DNA of 64,000 bases, from positions 124,001 to 188,000 of the forward strand of contig JAEUMD010000001.1 of assembly GCA_016793635.1 (NCBI GenBank). Reading direction: 5' to 3'. A program made the translations under genes and the position numbers. The stretch is from Hyphomicrobiaceae bacterium (GTDB taxonomy: Bacteria > Pseudomonadota > Alphaproteobacteria > Rhizobiales > Hyphomicrobiaceae). Positions 24,724 through 33,490 of the stretch are shown piece after piece; within the stretch, counting starts at the first letter, position 1; each line of letters opens with the position of its first letter. The notes under the pieces were generated by a model. The model saw nothing but the letters and a program-made list of their open reading frames with translations. It did not search any database and was not told the DNA's origin.

Positions 24724-25866
24724 TCAAGCCTTCTTCAGCTTGCCCGGGAAGTAGTGGTTGTAGGCGAGCTCGTAGTCGGCCGCGTTGGTGAGATAGTAGA
24801 AACCGACGCGCTCGCCCCAGGCCCGCTGGCTGTCGACCACCTTCTTGAAGAACGCGTCCTGGTTGAGCTTGTCGAGGACCGTGTCCCATGCCTTGAGCTG
24901 CGCCTGCATGACCGACGTCGGCGTGCGAGTGACGGTGACGCCGTCGTCCTTCATCAGCTTCTGCAGGTCGGCCGAATAGCGGTCGAGTGCAAGGGCATAG
25001 TTGGCGGTCGAGGCCGCCTCTGCGGTGTACTCGCAGATCGCCTGGAGCTCTGCGGGCAGGCTCTCGAATTTACGCTTGTTGAAGATGATCTCGAAGAACT
25101 CGGCGGCCTGATGGTAGGAGCCGAGCATGTAGTGCTTCGAGACGTTCTGGGCGCCGAACTGACGGTCGGATGTCGGGTTGTTGAACTCGAAGGCTTCGAT
25201 CACGCCGCGCTCGAGGGCGGGGATGATTTCGCCGCCCGGGAGCTGCGTCACCTTGAGGCCCATGCCCTGCATGATCTCGGTGGCGAGGCCGACGGTGCGG
25301 TACTTGAGACCCTGCATGTCGTCGACCGACTTGATCTCCTTCTTGAACCAGCCGAGCGGCTGGGTCGGCATCGGCATCGCGAAGAAGCCGACGATATCGA
25401 GCTTCAGGATGTCCTGCGTCAGTTCCTTGTAGAGCTTGCGGCCGTCTTCGGACTGAATCCAGGCCAGTGTCTGCGTCGCGTCGCAGCCGAACACCGGGCC
25501 GGTGCCGAAAAGCGATGCCGCCTTGTGCTTGCCGTACCAGTAAGCGCTGACCTGATGGCCCGCGTCGAGCACGCCGGTGTGGCAGGCGTTCTGGACCTCG
25601 AACGCCTTGACGACGGCGCCGGCGGGTAGAAGGTCGAACTTGAGTCGGCCACCCGACATCTTCTCGCAGCGGTCCGTGTACTGCTTCGCCATCTCCTGGA
25701 AGATGTCCGATGCGCCCCACGAGGATTGCATCTTGAGGGTGACGGTCTCGGCGCGCGAGACGTTCGGCATCGCGACCGTGCCGGTAGCAGCAACACCGGC
25801 GGCGACGGCGCCGGTCTTGAGGAATTTGCGGCGAGACACCTGCTTGTCGTCGTTCTTGGTGGTCAT
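24724..25866 (-). CDS. TRAP transporter substrate-binding protein (DctP-like, FcbT1/TakP branch)
   Basis: The ATG follows GGGAGAAAA. A twin-arginine leader (VSRRKFLKTGAVAAG) precedes the 380-aa mature-type protein. The fold is identified by TLKMQSSWGASDIFQEMAK, LPAGAVVKAFEVQNA, and GLKYRTVGLATEIMQGMG, which contains the carboxylate-binding arginine, then LPGGEIIPALERGVIEAFE. The sequence is of the 2-oxoacid/mannitol-type branch whose ligands are organic acids. It is the first gene of the transporter-amidase operon and diverges from a serine-glyoxylate aminotransferase gene, so a metabolite of that pathway is one possible ligand. Confidence 0.9.
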   Translation of the reverse strand: MTTKNDDKQVSRRKFLKTGAVAAGVAATGTVAMPNVSRAETVTLKMQSSWGASDIFQEMAKQYTDRCEKMSGGRLKFDLLPAGAVVKAFEVQNACHTGVLDAGHQVSAYWYGKHKAASLFGTGPVFGCDATQTLAWIQSEDGRKLYKELTQDILKLDIVGFFAMPMPTQPLGWFKKEIKSVDDMQGLKYRTVGLATEIMQGMGLKVTQLPGGEIIPALERGVIEAFEFNNPTSDRQFGAQNVSKHYMLGSYHQAAEFFEIIFNKRKFESLPAELQAICEYTAEAASTANYALALDRYSADLQKLMKDDGVTVTRTPTSVMQAQLKAWDTVLDKLNQDAFFKKVVDSQRAWGERVGFYYLTNAADYELAYNHYFPGKLKKA

Positions 25867-26389
25867 GCGGCGTTTTCTCCCTGACTTGCCGTGGATGGCT
25901 TTGGTCGTTGCAGCGGCTCTCCGGCCGCCTTGGCATGCCATATAATCCGAAAGGCTATGCACTGTCCGCAGCAATTTCTCCTGAAACGCGATGATCCCGC
26001 GACATTCGCGAAGGCTGATCTATCGCTCTCGAGAAAAAACAATGCGGTGACGTTAACGTAACCCCACAACGCGAGGTCGTCCAACTCGGCGTCGCATTCG
26101 AAGTCACAGAGTTTCTTGCTGCGTTGCAGCAGTCGCTTGCCGCCGCGCGGAAGACGCCGTGACGCACAAGAAGCTGCCTGAGATCCGGTCTGCTGCGGCT
26201 TGACCTTGCCCAATATTCGTCCATAAAGCTGCGCTTCTGCCGCGCGCCCTGACGTCATGTCGGACTTGAAGCTCGTCGGTTTCGCTTGCGATGACGCTGC
26301 GAACCCGGAAGCGATCGGGCTCACCCGGGCTCGATCGTGAGGCTGTTGCGGCTCGAGTGCGGCTAAGAACGAGAAGCCAGAGGTCCACC
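25867..26389. other. Divergent intergenic region, 523 bases
   Basis: This separates the TRAP operon (minus) from the serine-glyoxylate aminotransferase gene (plus). The frames that cross it are extensions of flanking genes without domain support. It contains a 16-bp near-perfect palindrome, listed separately. Confidence 0.5.
26047..26062. promoter_or_regulatory. Candidate operator palindrome in TRAP/aminotransferase intergenic region
   Basis: The site reads GTGACGTTAACGTAAC and is symmetric except at one base pair. It lies about 180 bases before the TRAP binding-protein start and 330 before the aminotransferase start. The centre-symmetric ACGTTAACGT core resembles operators of LacI- or GntR-type repressors; the cognate regulator is not in the window. 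Confidence 0.4.
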
Positions 26390-27592
26390 ATGACGAACGA
26401 GACGCGCAACGCCGGCCGGCACTTCCTGCAGATCCCCGGACCGACGCCGGTGCCCGATCGCATTCACCGCGCCATGGCGCAGCCGATCCTCGATCATCGC
26501 GGCCCCGAGTTCCAGCGCCTGGCACTGCGGGTTCTGGCGAACGTCAAGTCGATCTTCAAGACCCGCAACCCGGTGATCATCTTCCCGTCTTCGGGTACCG
26601 GCGCGTGGGAAGCGGCCATGGTCAACACGCTCTCGCCCGGCGATCACGTGCTGATGGTCGAGACGGGGCAGTTCGCGACGCTGTGGAAGAACATGGCTGT
26701 GAAGCTCGGGCTCGTGCCAGAGTTCCTGCCGACCGATTGGCGCTCCGGTGTCGATGCCGCGCAGGTCGAGGCACGCCTCGCCGAGGACAAGGCTCACAAG
26801 ATCAAAGCCGTCTGCATCGTCCATAACGAAACCGCGACGGGCTGCCGGAGCGACATCAAGGCGGTGCGCGATGCCATGGATGCTGTCAACCATCCCGCGC
26901 TGCTGATGGTCGATACGATCTCGTCGCTCGCCGTGATGGACCTGCGCCACGACGAGTGGGGCATCGACGTCACCATCTCGGGTTCGCAAAAGGGTCTGAT
27001 GCTGCCGCCCGGTCTCGCCTTCACGGCGGTGAGCGACAAGGCGCTCGCGGCGTCGAAGACCGCGAAGCTCGCCCGCGCCTATTTCCATTGGGACGACATG
27101 CTGGCGAACAACGCCAACGGCTTCTTCCCGTATACCCCCGCGACCGGCTTGCTCTACGGCCTCGACGTGGCCATCGACATGTTGAACGAGGAGGGGCTCG
27201 ACAACGTGTTCGCGCGGCACGAGCGTCTCGCCGAGGCGACGCGGCGCGCGGTCAGCGCCTGGGGTCTCGAGATCCTCTGCGCCAACCCGAAAGACTACTC
27301 GCCCGCTGTCACCGCTGTTCTGATGCCCGATGGGCATAACGCGGACCAGTTCCGCAAGGCGGTCCTCGAGCGTTTCGACATGTCGCTCGGCATGGGACTC
27401 GGCAAGGTCGCCGGCAAGGTGTTCCGTATCGGTCACCTCGGCGATACCAACGAACTGACGATCGTCGGCGCGCTCGCTGGCGTCGAGATGGGGCTGACGC
27501 TCGCTGGCGTTCCCCACCGTGCGGGCGGCGTGACGGCGGCGATGGCGTATCTCACAGACAAGACACCGGCGGAGTCGGCGCGCGCGGCGTGA
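26390..27592 (+). CDS. sgaA: Serine-glyoxylate / alanine-glyoxylate aminotransferase
   Basis: An AGAGG site precedes the ATG. The 400-aa PLP enzyme starts with the class-V pattern RHFLQIPGPTPVPDRIHRAM and DHRGPEF, has FPSSGTGAWEAAM for cofactor phosphate, DTISSLAVMDL with the PLP-ring aspartate, and SGSQKGLMLPPGLA with the catalytic lysine. Length and sequence fit serine-glyoxylate aminotransferase, which makes hydroxypyruvate and glycine and works in the serine cycle or glyoxylate detoxification. No other serine-cycle gene lies in the window, so methylotrophy cannot be claimed. The alternative is alanine-glyoxylate aminotransferase. Confidence 0.85.
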   Translation: MTNETRNAGRHFLQIPGPTPVPDRIHRAMAQPILDHRGPEFQRLALRVLANVKSIFKTRNPVIIFPSSGTGAWEAAMVNTLSPGDHVLMVETGQFATLWKNMAVKLGLVPEFLPTDWRSGVDAAQVEARLAEDKAHKIKAVCIVHNETATGCRSDIKAVRDAMDAVNHPALLMVDTISSLAVMDLRHDEWGIDVTISGSQKGLMLPPGLAFTAVSDKALAASKTAKLARAYFHWDDMLANNANGFFPYTPATGLLYGLDVAIDMLNEEGLDNVFARHERLAEATRRAVSAWGLEILCANPKDYSPAVTAVLMPDGHNADQFRKAVLERFDMSLGMGLGKVAGKVFRIGHLGDTNELTIVGALAGVEMGLTLAGVPHRAGGVTAAMAYLTDKTPAESARAA

Positions 27593-27638
27593 GGCCGTCC
27601 GCGGCGCTCGGCAGCGGGCGCACTTGTGTGGTAATCGC

Positions 27639-27672
27639 AAGGCGCGGGGGCAACCTCGCGCCTTTGTTCTTT
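27639..27672 (+). terminator. Hairpin with T-rich tail after the aminotransferase gene
   Basis: An 8-bp stem AAGGCGCG / CGCGCCTT with a 10-base loop is followed by TGTTCTTT. It ends only about 5 bases before the GAGGAGG ribosome binding site of the next gene, so it may act as an attenuator as much as an end point. Confidence 0.55.
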
Positions 27673-27686
27673 CCCGAGGAGGAACG

Positions 27687-28349
27687 ATGTCCGCCGCACC
27701 GATCTACGCCTTCGACGCTTACGGCACACTCTTCGACGTGCACTCGGCCGCAGCACGCTTGTCGGGGCGGATCGGACCGGCCTGGGAGCGCCTCTCCGAG
27801 CTGTGGCGCACCAAGCAGCTCGAATACACGTGGATTCACGGTGCCGTCGATCGGCCGGCGACCTTCTGGAGCTTGACCGAGAGAGCGCTCGACTTCGCCA
27901 TCGCCGCGTCCGGCGCGACGGTCGACGACGCCACGCGGGCGTCCCTCCTCGATGCCTACCGCGAGCTCGCGGCCTATCCCGAGGTCGCGCGTGTGCTGCG
28001 CGTGCTCAAGGAGCGGGGTGCCCGCCTCTCGATCCTCTCCAACGGCGATCCCGATCTGCTCGAGCGCGCCATCGACAGCGCCGGTCTCGTCGGCCTGTTC
28101 GAGCACGTTCTGTCGGTGGCGCAGGTGCGAACGTTCAAACCGTCGCCGCTCGTCTACCGGCTTGCCGTCGAAGCGTTCGACGTCGTACCGGGCTCCATCA
28201 AGTTTTGCTCGTCGAACAGGTGGGATATCGCGGGTGCGAACGCGTTCGGCTTCGAAACGCTATGGATCAATCGTCTCGGCCGGCCGGACGAATACCCAGA
28301 GATGCCTCCTTCGCGCGTGCTAACGAGTCTCGATGGCCTGCTTGAATGA
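27687..28349 (+). CDS. Haloacid dehalogenase type II (L-2-haloacid dehalogenase family)
   Basis: The start has an excellent GAGGAGG site. The 220-aa HAD hydrolase shows motif I YAFDAYGTLFDVHS with the nucleophilic aspartate, LWRTKQLEYTWI characteristic of the haloacid dehalogenase subfamily, motif II LSNGD, a lysine in VRTFKPSP, and motif III CSSNRWDIAGANAFGF. These match the residues used by L-2-haloacid dehalogenases to displace halide from 2-haloalkanoates. Some members act on other small acids such as glycolate-type phosphates, so the substrate is likely but not certain. It follows the aminotransferase on the same strand. Confidence 0.87.
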   Translation: MSAAPIYAFDAYGTLFDVHSAAARLSGRIGPAWERLSELWRTKQLEYTWIHGAVDRPATFWSLTERALDFAIAASGATVDDATRASLLDAYRELAAYPEVARVLRVLKERGARLSILSNGDPDLLERAIDSAGLVGLFEHVLSVAQVRTFKPSPLVYRLAVEAFDVVPGSIKFCSSNRWDIAGANAFGFETLWINRLGRPDEYPEMPPSRVLTSLDGLLE

Positions 28350-28530
28350 TCGTCGGGCAAGGTGCAAAGCGGATTGCGCCGCTTGATCCGCGTCATGGCC
28401 CGACCGCGAGAAGGGGAGAAGCATGCCCCCATGGAGCGGCGCTCGCAGCACGGGAGAGCCGATGTAACGCAGCTTGAGCCCTGCAGGCGGAGTCTGCAAC
28501 CTCGAGCAGGAAAAAGCCAAGGACGCGCAG

Positions 28531-28968
28531 ATGATCTTCAATCACATCCTCATTCCGACCGATGGCAGCGAGCTTTCGCTGAGCGCGGTGCAACACGGCT
28601 TGGCGTTGGCCAAGGCGGTCGGCGCGAAAGTCACCGCGATGACGGTGCAGCCTCCGCTTACGGACTTCATCGTCGAGGGAGTCACCATCACCGTTTCGGA
28701 AGGCGATCGCGCGCAGATGCGCACCGAGTTCGGGCATCGGCTCGACGCGGCGAAGAAGGCGGCTGCTGAAGCGGGCGTCATGCTCGAGACGGTCCAGGTC
28801 GAGAACCGCGAGCCGTGGCGCGCAATCGTGGACGTAGCCAAGTCGAAGGGCGCCGATCTGATCGTGATGGCATCGCACGGCCGGCGCGGCGTCTCCGCGC
28901 TTGTACTCGGCAGTGAAACCCAGAAGCTGCTGACGCATTCGACGATCCCCGTGCTCGTCTACCGCTGA
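28531..28968 (+). CDS. Universal stress protein (UspA family)
   Basis: The 145-aa protein begins MIFNHILIPTDGSELSLSA and ends with the ATP-binding G2xG9xGS pattern ASHGRRGVSALVLGSETQKLL followed by PVLVYR (the long motif spans codons near 28870-28930). These are diagnostic of single-domain, ATP-binding UspA proteins. AAGGA precedes the ATG. Frames open further upstream do not match the family. The role is general stress adaptation. A bidirectional hairpin follows about 110 bases downstream. Confidence 0.9.
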   Translation: MIFNHILIPTDGSELSLSAVQHGLALAKAVGAKVTAMTVQPPLTDFIVEGVTITVSEGDRAQMRTEFGHRLDAAKKAAAEAGVMLETVQVENREPWRAIVDVAKSKGADLIVMASHGRRGVSALVLGSETQKLLTHSTIPVLVYR

Positions 28969-29077
28969 GTGGTCGGGGCTTTCTTGCGGCCGCGATCCGT
29001 CGAAATGGAAGTCGCTGGGCGCTTCGACGACGGCGTGCATGGCGCTCTAGGGGCATGGTCGGCATTCTAATCGACAC

Positions 29078-29107
29078 AAAAAGCCCGCGTGCTACCGCAC
29101 GCGGGCT
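29078..29107 (-). terminator. Bidirectional hairpin between usp and the small cysteine-rich gene
   Basis: An 11-bp stem (AGCCCGCGTGC / GCACGCGGGCT) with a four-base loop is followed on the minus strand by TTTTT, terminating the small secreted-protein gene. On the plus strand it is followed by a T-rich TCATTTCTTT and may also end usp transcripts. Confidence 0.85.
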
Positions 29108-29131
29108 TCATTTCTTTCAGCTTGGACGACT

Positions 29132-29389
29132 TCAGAGGAGACCGGCCGAGGCGATTTCCTTCTGGCAGCGCATGCCGAGTTTAAGGAACTTGGAGATGAC
29201 ACAGCTTTTGACCTTGGCGACCGTTGGATTGGCGCCGATGCAGAGGCGGCGGACATCGCCCTCACAGGCGGCGCGCAGCTGCGGCGTGACCTCTGGCGGC
29301 AGCTTGAAGGACTCGTTCGCATAGCCCGGCAGGGCGAGGATCGGGCAGGCGACGAGCGCGGCGGTCGCCGAGAGGCGGAACTTCTGCAT
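29132..29389 (-). CDS. Small secreted cysteine-rich-repeat protein, 85 aa
   Basis: Signal peptide MQKFRLSATAALVACPILAL with cleavage near GYANE, then a 60-residue domain with four cysteines in the spacing of the cysteine-rich (GLG1-like) repeat: RAACEGDVRRLC, then VKSCVISKF and GMRCQKEI. Such single-repeat periplasmic proteins are common in Hyphomicrobiales, with no known function. A strong terminator follows it. The upstream region has a palindrome that may regulate it. Confidence 0.75.
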   Translation of the reverse strand: MQKFRLSATAALVACPILALPGYANESFKLPPEVTPQLRAACEGDVRRLCIGANPTVAKVKSCVISKFLKLGMRCQKEIASAGLL

Positions 29390-29830
29390 TTCAAACCCCC
29401 AGTGTCGAACTCATTGTTCCAAACTTATTCATTTCTGAGGCGGAGAAGCCATCAGCTCGGGGCGGGATAAAGGCAAGATGACGGCTATGCGACAGCAAAC
29501 CGCACGGATCTTTAGAGTGCTATCGACTTCGCCGGAAACGCATTCGCGATCTCAAAATGAAGTGAATTTCACTCTAAACCATGAGCTTAGGGTGAGTTCA
29601 CGCTTGCCATGAACGCACCAGGCGCATCCCTATCGTCCGAACGCTACCCGGCGCCCTGTGTCCCGGTTGCCCAACTTGTTAACGCTCATCGGCGCGGCGC
29701 GCGGTCTCCGTTGAGGCCGCGCGCTTCCAGTTCCGACGTGTCGCATGATCGCCCGCCACCGAAAGCCGGGGACAAGGAATAACAGTTGTCCCGACTGTTC
29801 GTGCCGAAACAACAGGTGCCTGGCGCAGCG
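29390..29830. other. Intergenic region, 441 bases, with palindromic signals
   Basis: This lies upstream of the small cysteine-rich gene and downstream of methylmalonate-semialdehyde dehydrogenase (both minus). No gene is supported. It is somewhat AT-richer than its surroundings and contains the palindrome and inverted repeat listed separately. Confidence 0.5.
29511..29578. promoter_or_regulatory. Perfect 13-bp palindrome and flanking inverted repeat, possible operator
   Basis: AGTGAA-T-TTCACT at 29561-29573 is a perfect palindrome. Overlapping it, CACTCTAAA (29570-29578) is the exact reverse complement of TTTAGAGTG at 29511-29519, giving a 9-bp inverted repeat 50 bases apart. Such pairing fits a repressor with two sites or looping, about 120-190 bases upstream of the small secreted-protein gene. 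Confidence 0.35.
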
Positions 29831-31333
29831 TTAGTCCTTCATCGTTGGGATGGAGAACTCCGCACCCGTGCGGATGCCGGATGGCCAGCGCGCCGTTACC
29901 GTCTTCGTCTTCGTGTAGAAGCGGACACCATCCGGTCCGTGCTGATTGAGGTCGCCGAAGCCGGAACGCTTCCAGCCGCCGAAGGTGTAGTAGGAGAGCG
30001 GCACGGGGATCGGCACGTTGATGCCGACCATGCCGACATTAACCTTGGATGCAAAATCGCGCGCCGCATCGCCGTCGCGCGTGAAGATGGCGACGCCGTT
30101 GCCGTACTCGTGCTCGTTCGGCAGCCGGAGCGCGTCCTCATAATTCTTCGCCCGCACCACCGAAAGCACGGGGCCGAAAATTTCCTCGCGATAGATGCGC
30201 ATATCGGGCGTGACATGGTCGAACAGCGAGCCGCCGAGATAGAAGCCGTTTTCATAGCCCTGCATGCGGAAGTCACGGCCATCGACGGCGAGCGTCGCGC
30301 CTTCTTCGACACCGATGTCGATGTAGCGGCGAACCTTCTCGAGGTGCTGACGCGTGACCAGCGGCCCCATGTCAGCGTCGCGGGACGTCGATGGGCCGAT
30401 GCGCAATGACTCGACTCGCGGGACCAGCTTCTGCATCAGCCGCTCCGCCGTCGCCTCGCCCACCGGCACGGCGACGGAGATTGCCATGCAGCGCTCGCCC
30501 GCAGATCCGTAACCCGCGCCGATCAGCGCATCGACGGTCTGGTCGAGATCGGCATCGGGCAGAATGATCATGTGGTTTTTGGCGCCGCCGAAGCATTGCA
30601 CGCGCTTGCCGCGCGCCGCGCCCTCCGCATAGACGTACTGCGCGACATCCGAGGAGCCGACGAAGCCGACGGCGGCTATGTCGGGATCGTGTAGGATCGC
30701 ATCGACCGCGATCTTGTCGCCGTTGACCACGTTGAGGATGCCGGGCGGCAGTCCCGCCTCGAGGAACAGCTCGGCGAGCATGATGGGTACGGACGGCGCG
30801 CGCTCAGACGGCTTCAGGATGAAGGCGTTGCCGCACGCGATCGCGGGGGCCGCCTTCCACAGCGGAATCATCGCCGGAAAATTGAAGGGGGTGATGCCGG
30901 CGACGACGCCGAGCGGCTGGCGCATCGAATAGATATCGATGGCTGGGCCGGCCCCATCGGTGTACTCGCCCTTCAACAGGTGCGGGATGCCGATGGCGAA
31001 TTCGGCGACCTCGAGGCCGCGCTGGATATCGCCCTTGGCGTCCGGGATCACCTTGCCGTGCTCGCGCGCCAGCGCCTCGGCGATCTTCTCCATGTCGCGG
31101 TTCAGCAAATCGACGAAACGCATCATGACGCGCGCGCGCCGCTGCGGGTTGGTCGCGGCCCACGCCGGCTGCGCGGACTTGGCATTCTCGATGGCGGCCC
31201 GCATCTCGCCGGCGGACGCCAGCGCCACTTTGGCGGCGATCTCACCGGTCATCGGCCAGTAGACGTCACCGTACCGGCCCGACGCGCCAGGGACGCGCTT
31301 GCCACCGATGAAATGGCCCAGTTCCGCAGCCAT
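29831..31333 (-). CDS. mmsA: Methylmalonate-semialdehyde dehydrogenase (CoA-acylating)
   Basis: The start has GGAGGAG upstream. The 500-aa aldehyde dehydrogenase begins LGHFIGGKRVPG, has the MmsA-type NFPAMIPLWKAAPAIACGN with TPF before it, VGFVGSSDVAQYVY and the catalytic cysteine in GSAGERCMAISVAVPVG. Those features and length define the CoA-acylating branch that converts methylmalonate semialdehyde to propionyl-CoA in valine and myo-inositol catabolism. It stands alone, with the response-regulator gene 226 bases upstream on the same strand. Confidence 0.93.
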   Translation of the reverse strand: MAAELGHFIGGKRVPGASGRYGDVYWPMTGEIAAKVALASAGEMRAAIENAKSAQPAWAATNPQRRARVMMRFVDLLNRDMEKIAEALAREHGKVIPDAKGDIQRGLEVAEFAIGIPHLLKGEYTDGAGPAIDIYSMRQPLGVVAGITPFNFPAMIPLWKAAPAIACGNAFILKPSERAPSVPIMLAELFLEAGLPPGILNVVNGDKIAVDAILHDPDIAAVGFVGSSDVAQYVYAEGAARGKRVQCFGGAKNHMIILPDADLDQTVDALIGAGYGSAGERCMAISVAVPVGEATAERLMQKLVPRVESLRIGPSTSRDADMGPLVTRQHLEKVRRYIDIGVEEGATLAVDGRDFRMQGYENGFYLGGSLFDHVTPDMRIYREEIFGPVLSVVRAKNYEDALRLPNEHEYGNGVAIFTRDGDAARDFASKVNVGMVGINVPIPVPLSYYTFGGWKRSGFGDLNQHGPDGVRFYTKTKTVTARWPSGIRTGAEFSIPTMKD

Positions 31334-31559
31334 GGTGCTCCTCCGCCTTGTCTCGGCTTCTTGATTGGTTGTCGTTGGCGTGCGGGCAATACGCGATCGG
31401 CGACCGCGGAAGGCGGCGCCGAACATGCCCCGCACGATTGTTAGCAGAGCTGTCCGGGACGGCAAGCGCGGTGATGAGCGGCTTCAGTGTCCCGATTGGG
31501 ACGTTCGCGACGGCCTGTCCGCGAGCGTAACCGCGAATTTCGCGATCACCCCGCTCGTG

Positions 31560-32027
31560 TCAGTCGCCAGCCGGAAGGAAAACGCGCTGAAGCGCTTCGG
31601 CGAGGCGGACGCTATCGACGTCGTCCTTGTGAATGACGTCGGCCGCGCCGGCTTCGATCAGCAGCGTGCGACGGGTGCGCGTGACCTGACCGCTGACCAC
31701 GATGACGGGGCCGGTATAGCCGGCACGTCGCAGGAACGGCAGCGTTTGGCTCGCGTTGTCGGTCGGTTTGAGAACGTCGTCGAGAAAGATCAGCTCGGGC
31801 ATGCGCGCGATGACTTCGTCGAGCGCGCGCCCGAGTGTAGCCGCGCGGCGAACGTCGATGTCGTATCCGAACATCAGGTGCAAGGTGGCCTTCAGTCGAT
31901 CGGCATCGAAGCTCTCGTCGTCGACAACGAGTACGTTGGTGAGCTTCGGCAATTTGGCGCGCTGCTTGGTGACGTCGCTGCGCTTGTCGAGGAAATCGCC
32001 GCCGGATTTCGTTTTCGAGGATGCCAT
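31560..32027 (-). CDS. Single-domain response regulator (CheY-like receiver)
   Basis: The 155-aa protein has a basic N-terminal tail of about 28 residues, then a receiver domain: NVLVVDDESFDADRLK with the acidic pair, LIFLDDVLKPTD with the phospho-acceptor aspartate (probably Asp84), and a lysine in VIHKDDVD. There is no output domain. It lies 131 bases downstream of a histidine kinase gene on the same strand, its likely partner. The ribosome binding site is weak; the frame remains open upstream to 32162. Confidence 0.85.
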   Translation of the reverse strand: MASSKTKSGGDFLDKRSDVTKQRAKLPKLTNVLVVDDESFDADRLKATLHLMFGYDIDVRRAATLGRALDEVIARMPELIFLDDVLKPTDNASQTLPFLRRAGYTGPVIVVSGQVTRTRRTLLIEAGAADVIHKDDVDSVRLAEALQRVFLPAGD

Positions 32028-32158
32028 AGGATGCCGGTTCCGCAGCTCGTATCGTTTGATTTCTGCCAATAACCGGCTTTTGCCGCCCAAGCAATCTTCT
32101 ATGACAATGAACGCTGTAATTCCTCGGCAATTGGCGCCGCGACACAAAAACTCACATT

Positions 32159-33373
32159 TCAACGGGTTGACGTTGAGCTGGCGCTGGGTGAGCGAATTTC
32201 ACTGAGCTGGCATGGCCATTCGAGCACGAAGGTTGTGCCGCGACGCGCGGAGGGTTGCGAATGGATCGCGAGCTTTCCACCCATCGTCTCGACCGTGCGA
32301 TTGACGAACGCGAGCCCCATGCCGGTACCTTTGGGGGTGGAGCACGTGTCATGCCTGCCAGGGGGAGCGAGGGATCGGAAAGGAAGCAGTACCGCTTCAT
32401 GGAACTCCGGAGCGATGCCAGGGCCGTCGTCGATGACCGAGATGCGCAGGAAATCCGCACCGGGCTCGGCGCTGACGATAATCTGTCCCGCGCCACGGTC
32501 ATGGTGCTTCACCGCGTTGTCGATCAGATTGCGGAGCACGAGGTCGAGCGCCGCCGGCACCGTCTCGAGACGCGGCCATGCGCCGGCGATGTCGACCTTG
32601 AAATCGGCACCGAGCGGCATGGAGGTGACGACCCGCTCGACGATCTCGCGCGTCGATACCACCTCGGCTATGTCCGACTTGCGGCCGACGCTCGCATAGT
32701 CGAGCAGCGCGGTCATCATCTCCGACATGCGTCGCGTGCGCGCCTCGATTTCTGTGAGCCGTGTCCGCGCGCCGGCAAGGTCGCCGCCTTCGATCAGGCC
32801 GCCGATGTCCTCCGCGGCGTAGCGCAACGCACGAAGCGGTGCCTTGAGGTCGTGGGAGATGACGGCGGCGAAATCCTCGAGGTCGCGGTTGGCGCGCGCC
32901 AATTCCACGTTGGTGCGGGCGAGTTCGCGCGACTTCGCGGCGACTTCCGTCTCGGCGATCAATCGTGCGCGCATCTGCTTGGAGAGCTCGGCCTCGATAT
33001 CGGAACGCGAGGTCGCACGGGCGACGAGCATGAGGAATGTTTGCGCCTGCGGGTCATAGAACACGGTGAGATTGAGCCGCGGCAGATCTTCCTCAGCCGA
33101 GACGATGGCGACGGCGGGCAGGTCGATCACGCGCGTTGGATCGCGCATCAATTGCAGGATTTCTCCCTCGAGGCCGATCAGCACGAAGCAACGGTCCGGT
33201 AAAAGGTCTCCGACCTCGACGAACTCGGTTAGACGGCCATAGCGCGCGGTGACGACGAAATCGGGTGCGAACCAGATCAGGCTGTAGACGCCACGCTCGG
33301 CGAGGAGGCGGCCCGCGGCGATCAGCGGGCTCGGCGGTAGTTCGCGACCGTCCGCGCCGTCCCCTGCCGTCAT
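32159..33373 (-). CDS. Soluble sensor histidine kinase
   Basis: GGAGGGG precedes the ATG. The 404-aa protein has no membrane segment. Residues 1-120 form a PAS-like input region (SLIWFAPDFVVTARYG, RCFVLIGLEGEILQLM), followed by a coiled coil, the HisKA box ISHDLKAPLRAL (His174) and the ATPase motifs NLIDNAVKHH, VIDDGPGIAP and KGTGMGLAFVN. It should autophosphorylate in the cytosol and signal to the neighbouring receiver protein. It lies 117 bases downstream of the small GTPase gene on the same strand, so GTPase, kinase and receiver may be one transcription unit. Confidence 0.9.
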   Translation of the reverse strand: MTAGDGADGRELPPSPLIAAGRLLAERGVYSLIWFAPDFVVTARYGRLTEFVEVGDLLPDRCFVLIGLEGEILQLMRDPTRVIDLPAVAIVSAEEDLPRLNLTVFYDPQAQTFLMLVARATSRSDIEAELSKQMRARLIAETEVAAKSRELARTNVELARANRDLEDFAAVISHDLKAPLRALRYAAEDIGGLIEGGDLAGARTRLTEIEARTRRMSEMMTALLDYASVGRKSDIAEVVSTREIVERVVTSMPLGADFKVDIAGAWPRLETVPAALDLVLRNLIDNAVKHHDRGAGQIIVSAEPGADFLRISVIDDGPGIAPEFHEAVLLPFRSLAPPGRHDTCSTPKGTGMGLAFVNRTVETMGGKLAIHSQPSARRGTTFVLEWPCQLSEIRSPSASSTSTR

Positions 33374-33490
33374 GCTGCCCCTCCACGTGCCCGCACGTTT
33401 GTCCAGGCGTCGCAAGGTTGCTTGGCACACGCCGATGAAGCGCTCGCCTTGGCGGTATGGTTCCCGACGTCGATCGTCGCCGGCAGCACG

